Shown: positions 59,862-64,000 of the stretch, piece after piece
How the letters are laid out: each line of letters starts with the position of its first letter
Position numbering within the stretch: position 1 is the stretch's first letter
DNA from: Haloferax litoreum
Lineage (GTDB): Archaea > Halobacteriota > Halobacteria > Halobacteriales > Haloferacaceae
Reading direction: 5' to 3'
Assembly: GCF_009674605.1 (NCBI RefSeq)
Contig: NZ_WKJO01000001.1
Location: 1,426,001 to 1,490,000 of the forward strand
Length of the DNA stretch: 64,000 nucleotides
Notes under the pieces: model-generated
What the model was told of the DNA's origin: nothing
Seen by the model: only the letters and a program-made list of their open reading frames with translations
Databases searched by the model: none
Translations under genes and position numbers: made by a program

Positions 59862-60473
59862 TTAGGCCATCGTTCCGCGGGGACCGAAGCCACCCCCGGT
59901 GGCAGCACCCCGGCGGACCTGCATTCCGTCACCGTCGCAGTCTCGGACGGGATGTTCGATACCCCACTCGGCGAGTTGGTCGCTGACTGCGGCCCGGACG
60001 TCGTCGGTCGTCGCACCGTCGTCACGCATCTCGGTGACGAGGGCTTCGAGTTCGGCGACCTGTTCGTCGGTCAAGTCGAGGCGGTCCTGCGCGTACAGGG
60101 CCGGGTCGGGCGTCAAGTCGGCCTCGTCCACGCCGAACTCGAGGAGTTTGTCGTGGACGGCGGTCTGAATCTCGTCGCGGGTGGCACCGTCAGCGCGCAT
60201 GTCGGCGGCGAGCGTCTGGATTTCCTCAGTCTGTTCGTCGGTCAGGCCGAAGCGTTCCTGCAGGCGTTCTGCGAGTTGGAACTGTTGGCCGTCACCGGGT
60301 CCGGCGAACGGCCCGGGACCATGTTCGGCGCGGACGTGCGTTCCATCCGCGGCCTGTGGTCCGTTTCCGGCGGTCTGTGTCTGTGCGGCGAAGCCACCGG
60401 TGGCAGCAACCGTCCCCGCGAGGAGGAGGGCGGCAACCACCAGCGTGACTCCGATTGTGGTGAGTCGGGGCAT
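59862..60473 (-). CDS. Exported protein with duplicated LTDEQ motif
   Basis: 203 residues from ATG 60473. Signal-like N-terminus (LTTIGVTLVVAALLLAGTVAATGGFAA). Two similar helical modules: about 85-125 (LTDEQTEEIQTLAADMRADGATRDEI) and 130-170 (LTDEQVAELEALVTEMRDDGATTDDV), like the LTxxQ motifs of Spy/CpxP chaperones. The C-terminus is basic and glycine-rich. Family membership in Spy/CpxP is a weak inference; it may be a metal- or stress-related envelope protein. Confidence 0.75.
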   Translation of the reverse strand: MPRLTTIGVTLVVAALLLAGTVAATGGFAAQTQTAGNGPQAADGTHVRAEHGPGPFAGPGDGQQFQLAERLQERFGLTDEQTEEIQTLAADMRADGATRDEIQTAVHDKLLEFGVDEADLTPDPALYAQDRLDLTDEQVAELEALVTEMRDDGATTDDVRAAVSDQLAEWGIEHPVRDCDGDGMQVRRGAATGGGFGPRGTMA

Positions 60474-60722
60474 GGGTCTGTACCTCCATATGAAGCGTCG
60501 TTCAGTCCATAAAAGAGGATTTTCCGAACTCCAACACGACTCCACGGAGAATCCACCCTGAGTTAGACCCAAATTGAGCCAAAAAGGGTAGTCGTCCGAT
60601 GGGTTGCCACGACTTCTGGTGCGCGCAAGAGACGCCGATTTCGACCGGTTAGGTCACATCTAACGGCTGAACAGTCACGGTAGCCGACTCGTACCAAACT
60701 GCGAAGACGACGTACGAGAAGT

Positions 60723-60998
60723 ATGTCTCGCGGCTACTCCACCACTCATCACACTCCACGTCGCCACTCGTCGGTCACACCGTATGTTCTCGTCGTCGGT
60801 GGACTCGTCCTGTTCTGTCTCGCCGTCCTCGCGCCAGTCTCTGACATCTCCGCCGGACTCACGCTCTCGAGTCTCACGACCAGTGGCACCGTTCCCGCAC
60901 TCGATGGCCGTATCCTCGTCGTGAGCGGCGGACTCTTGCTCGTCAGCGCGGTATCGACACTGTTCGGCCTCGTCCTCTTGTTTATCAGATTGACGTAG
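60723..60998 (+). CDS. Small membrane protein, unknown
   Basis: 91 residues with a histidine-rich N-terminus (STTHHTPRRHSS), and two membrane spans (VLVVGGLVLFCLAVLAPVSD and ILVVSGGLLLVSAVSTLFGLVLLF). No known family. The His cluster could bind metal. Confidence 0.65.
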   Translation: MSRGYSTTHHTPRRHSSVTPYVLVVGGLVLFCLAVLAPVSDISAGLTLSSLTTSGTVPALDGRILVVSGGLLLVSAVSTLFGLVLLFIRLT

Positions 60999-61125
60999 TG
61001 CTCAAGTGGTCGCTCGTTCGGTCCACGGGACGTGATTCGTCTCCGTTCGTCGCGCGTCGGTCCGGAAAACAGTGTGCAGCAATCACCGCGGTCGCCTCGG
61101 CCGCGAGACGTACTCGTTCAGCCGG

Positions 61126-61554
61126 TCAGTCAGCCTTGATGGGTGTCGCCAGCACGGGGATATCCGACTCGATGACGACGGACCGCGAGACGCTTCCGAG
61201 GATGTTGTCTTCGAATCGGGCGTGCGTTCCCATCGCGATGAGGTCCGCGTCGATTTCCCGGGCGTAGTCGAGAATCTCGTCTGCCGGGTCGCCGCGGCGG
61301 AGCGTGGTCTCGGCGTCGACGCCGTACTCTGCCATGGCTTCTTTGGCCACGTCGAGGGCGGCAGCGCCTTTCGATTCGAGTTCGTCGCACACCTCGTCTT
61401 GTCGCTCTTGTGCGAGCGTCAAGAACGCGCGCTTGTCGACCACGTACAGCAGGAACACCGACGCCTCGCGCTCTGCGGCAAACGCAGCGGCGTCTTCTAC
61501 GATTGGCGTCATGGAATCGCTCCCGTCGATTGGCACGAGGATGGTGTCGTACAT
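61126..61554 (-). CDS. Universal stress protein UspA family
   Basis: 142 residues, single Usp domain: MYDTILVPIDGSDSM, VVDKRAF, LIAMGTHARF ... LGSVSRSVV. The ATP-binding loop is GTHARFEDNILGSVS, similar to the G2xG9xGS motif but with Ala in place of the second Gly, so nucleotide binding may be altered. It is a cytoplasmic stress-related protein. Confidence 0.92.
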   Translation of the reverse strand: MYDTILVPIDGSDSMTPIVEDAAAFAAEREASVFLLYVVDKRAFLTLAQERQDEVCDELESKGAAALDVAKEAMAEYGVDAETTLRRGDPADEILDYAREIDADLIAMGTHARFEDNILGSVSRSVVIESDIPVLATPIKAD

Positions 61555-61702
61555 CAAGCGGAGATTAGACTCCAACTGTATCAACCCTCTTAGTCGGTTC
61601 CCGCGTGGTGGGAACTACCAACCTCGCGACAGTCGCAGACGGTGGTGCCGCCGTCGCTGCATCGACGGAGGATACGTTTCCTGAAACGGAGACGGCGAGC
61701 GC

Positions 61703-62740
61703 TCAGAACTCGGTGCTCGACGACGAGTCACCCTCGTCGGTGGGTTCGCCCCCACCCGTTGCTTCGGACTCACCGTTGTCAGTTTCGTTGGCGTCTTCTT
61801 GGTCGCCGGATACCGATTCGTCAGTCGACTCGGAACCTGGTTCCGCCACGAGTGTGGATTCGGCGTACGACTCGGCGCGTCGCTTCCAGTCTGTCACGCG
61901 GCGTTCGGAGACATCGGCCGCCGCCGCGATAATCTCGTCGCCAGCATCTCGGAGTGCCGACACGGTATCGATTCCGCTGGCCCGAAGGCGAGTGGCGTAC
62001 GCCTCGCCGATTCCGCGGATGTTCCGCAGGTCTTCTGGGTCGCGTTCTTCTTCGACCACCGTCTCGACGACAGGGACGATGTCCGCGAGTTGTTCGGTCA
62101 TGGAATCGACCCGCCCGTCGAGTCCATCGACGCGTGATTCGAGGCGGTCGACTCTCTCGACGATATCCTCGTGGGTGTGGTCGGTCCCGGTCTCTTCTGT
62201 CGGTGCTTTGGTCACACCTTCGACAGCAGCTTCGACACCTGCCGAGATTGCAGTCTCGTCGGCTGGTTTTTCAGCCCCGAACTCTCCGTCGGGTTCTACT
62301 GCTTCTGCTCGTCCTGTCTCTGCGTCGCCGTCTGATTCCGATTCCGCCTCTTCCCCTTCGGTCACTTCAGTCGCTTCCTCACCTTCGGACTCCGTTTCTG
62401 CTTCCTCCTCGCTCTCTCCCGCCGATTCCTCTCCTCGTTCTTCTTCACTTTCTCCTTCCTCTTCCCGTTCCCCTCGTTCTTCCTCTTCTTCGTCCTCGCT
62501 CTCTTCGGTCTCTTCTACTTCTACTTCTGCTTCGCTCTCTCCAGTCACCTCTTCTTCTCTTCCTTCCCTGTCACGTTCAGCAGCGACTTCGTCTGGGAGG
62601 ATGTAGACGAGTGCCTCTGCGGGCACGTATCCGACGACGTGCTTTCGCTTCTTGTCGGATGTGAGAACGACACCACCGGAATCGAGCGCTTTGTACCCGC
62701 CGCACTCGAAACTCGTTCCGTCTGTGAGGTAGACTTTCAT
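61703..62740 (-). CDS. Acidic helix-hairpin-helix protein
   Basis: 345 residues. An N-terminal beta domain (1-50, KVYLTDGTSFECGGYKALDSGGVVLTSDKKRKHVVGYVP), a very acidic linker (about 55-190, long runs of Glu and Ser), a coiled coil (RVDRLESRVDGLDGRVDSM), and an HhH domain (about 235-265, LRNIRGIGEAYATRLRASGID). HhH pairs bind DNA without sequence preference. This could be a chromatin or repair accessory protein. The C-terminal tail is again acidic. Confidence 0.8.
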   Translation of the reverse strand: MKVYLTDGTSFECGGYKALDSGGVVLTSDKKRKHVVGYVPAEALVYILPDEVAAERDREGREEEVTGESEAEVEVEETEESEDEEEEERGEREEEGESEEERGEESAGESEEEAETESEGEEATEVTEGEEAESESDGDAETGRAEAVEPDGEFGAEKPADETAISAGVEAAVEGVTKAPTEETGTDHTHEDIVERVDRLESRVDGLDGRVDSMTEQLADIVPVVETVVEEERDPEDLRNIRGIGEAYATRLRASGIDTVSALRDAGDEIIAAAADVSERRVTDWKRRAESYAESTLVAEPGSESTDESVSGDQEDANETDNGESEATGGGEPTDEGDSSSSTEF

Positions 62741-62823
62741 GGTCTATAGTAATAGCTCTAACAGGATGAGTGTTTTCGGTACACCTCACGGGTCTTTATT
62801 CACACACGGCACCCTCTGGATGC

Positions 62824-63843
62824 ATGCGCGTATTCATCGTCGGCGGGACAGGACTTCTCGGCCGTGACATCGTTCGACGACTCGTCGACGCCGGTCACGA
62901 CGTGACGAGTCTCCAGCGAGGCGAGACGGACGGTTCCCTCCCCGAGGAAGTAACCCGCGTCACCGGTGACCGCGGCGACGACGCAGCACTCCGTGCCGCC
63001 GTTCGCGACGCTGACCCATCTGTCGTGGTCGATTTGGCGTGCTTCGACGCAGATGCTGCTCGTTCGGCGGTTGAAATATGCGAGGGCGTCGTCGACCGAT
63101 ACGTCTTCTGCAGCACGATAGACGTGTACCACCGACCTCCGCCGAAGAATCCCGTCTCCGAATCGAGTCCCCGAAACCCGCCGGTGAGCGACTACGCTGC
63201 GGGAAAGATTGCTGCCGAAGACGTGTTCTTCGATGCGCACGAAGCCGGCGACTTCGACGTCGTCGTCCTCCGTCCGTGGAACACCTACGGCGAAGGTGGA
63301 ACCCTCGTCCACACCTTCGGAATGGGGTCGTACTACGTCGACAGAATCCGCGCGGGGAAACCCATCGTCGTCCACGGTGACGGCACGTCGCTGTGGGGGC
63401 CGTGCCACACCGAGGACGTGGCCCGTGCGTTCTGTGGCGCAGTCGAACGCCCCGGCGTCGGTGGCCGGGCGTACAACGTCACGAGCGAAGAGACGATGAC
63501 GTGGAACCAATACCACAGGAGAGTTGCGTCCGCGCTCAACGCCCCCGAACCGGACCTCGTCCACATCCCCACGGACGTTCTCCGGCAGGTCGCCCCGGAG
63601 CGGACACGGATGCTCCGTGATCACTTCCAGTACAGCACCGTCTTCGACAACTCGCGGGCTATCGCGGACCTCGGCTTCCGCTACACGGTCGATTTCGAGA
63701 CGGGTGTCCGGCGGACTGTCGATTGGTTAGACGACCACGACGCAGTCGAGCGCTGGGAGACAGAACCGCTGGACGATACGCTCGTCGCCGCGTGGACAGA
63801 CGCGACGGATTCGTTCGTCGAGTCGTTCGAGGACGCCAACTAA
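62824..63843 (+). CDS. NAD-dependent epimerase/dehydratase
   Basis: 339 residues from ATG 62824 (MRVFIVGGTGLLGRDIVRRL). Extended SDR with GxxGxxG (7-13), VFCSTIDVYH, SDYAAGKIAAEDV (Tyr-Lys pair), and PWNTYGEGG. Lacks the C-terminal signature of UDP-glucose epimerases. It resembles the SDR_a subfamily of haloarchaeal sugar-nucleotide or isoflavone-type reductases; substrate unknown. Confidence 0.85.
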   Translation: MRVFIVGGTGLLGRDIVRRLVDAGHDVTSLQRGETDGSLPEEVTRVTGDRGDDAALRAAVRDADPSVVVDLACFDADAARSAVEICEGVVDRYVFCSTIDVYHRPPPKNPVSESSPRNPPVSDYAAGKIAAEDVFFDAHEAGDFDVVVLRPWNTYGEGGTLVHTFGMGSYYVDRIRAGKPIVVHGDGTSLWGPCHTEDVARAFCGAVERPGVGGRAYNVTSEETMTWNQYHRRVASALNAPEPDLVHIPTDVLRQVAPERTRMLRDHFQYSTVFDNSRAIADLGFRYTVDFETGVRRTVDWLDDHDAVERWETEPLDDTLVAAWTDATDSFVESFEDAN

Positions 63844-63903
63844 CGCCACCCTGTTTGCAGTCGTCGCACCGGTGCTCACTCGTGCGTCTGGAGGACCAGA
63901 TAC

Positions 63904-64000
63904 TCAGATGTGGTCGAACGGTTCGGGGTACGAAAGCGGGCCACCCGTCTCCGGGTCGTCGCCAACCGTGGCGAGCATGAACACTTCTGGCGGCGTCTCG
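63904..64000 (-). CDS. C-terminal end of a gene cut by the window edge
   Basis: A frame reading ETPPEVFMLATVGDDPETG then GPLSYPEPFDHI ends at TGA 63904-63906 and continues past the window edge. It is convergent with the epimerase. Too short to name. Confidence 0.5.
   Translation of the reverse strand, partial: ETPPEVFMLATVGDDPETGGPLSYPEPFDHI

Noticed and set aside
61703-62740. Low-complexity Glu/Ser repeats as a DNA repeat array or CRISPR
   Set aside because: They are codons of the acidic linker in one long reading frame, without spaced identical repeats.

Overview
The window is chromosomal DNA of a halophilic archaeon, most likely Haloferax or a close relative in the Haloferacales. The evidence is high GC, strongly acidic proteins, promoters placed for leaderless transcripts, a near-canonical CetZ1 and SAMP3, Tat signal peptides with lipoboxes, archaeosine and F420 biosynthesis genes, and haloarchaea-only small proteins. 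The genus call is inference; I could not run a search.

Layout. 0-9.6 kb: a truncated ORF, an SQD1-like sulfosugar epimerase, the ubiquitin-like SAMP3 operon, AzlCD exporter, a tRNA-like gene with an odd anticodon arm, a GyrI-like protein, an exported beta-propeller, a tungsten aldehyde oxidoreductase and a lipoprotein. 9.8-19.9 kb: DICT sensor, RaSEA (frameshifted), purS/purQ, a zinc-ribbon regulator, purU, VOC protein, an AT-rich patch of tiny membrane proteins, transcription factor S, purC and Sir2. 20-29 kb: F420 cofactor genes cofH, cofG and cofC, then cetZ1 with an overlapping exported protein, an NAD-binding protein and thymidylate kinase. 29-36 kb: orphan E1 alpha, a TrkA module with two RAM-domain proteins, a candidate structured RNA, a membrane chemoreceptor and a TPR protein. 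36.8-40.1 kb: an operon of two divergent CetZ tubulins plus a multi-pass membrane protein. 40.2-42.4 kb: tRNA-Leu with a 3'-end fragment copy beside it, then a TnpB-only IS200/IS605-type element sitting at the stop codon of a ferredoxin gene. 42.4-64 kb: mostly housekeeping and haloarchaeal hypotheticals (cyclophilin, aspartoacylase family, TrpD-like, fused siroheme decarboxylase, CPBP protease, PHP phosphoesterase, Rieske protein, soluble chemoreceptor, FAD oxidoreductase, HAD, aldo/keto reductase, KaiC-like ATPase, MsrB, UspA, HhH protein, epimerase).

The most interesting theme is cytoskeletal. Both CetZ loci show the same plan: a tubulin-like CetZ gene whose 3' end overlaps the start of a membrane-protein gene. 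In the second locus both CetZ paralogues carry Asp where CetZ1 has the T7-loop Glu, and one also has an altered GTP-binding T4 loop. This could be a membrane-linked CetZ system with two specialised subunits. Other points of note are the ncRNA candidate at 32.8 kb, the TnpB element with its 3' guide-RNA region, the hendecad tail of the PHP protein, a CX4CX4CX4C PAS chemoreceptor and two apparent one-base frameshifts. No CRISPR array, prophage, rRNA operon or replication origin is visible.
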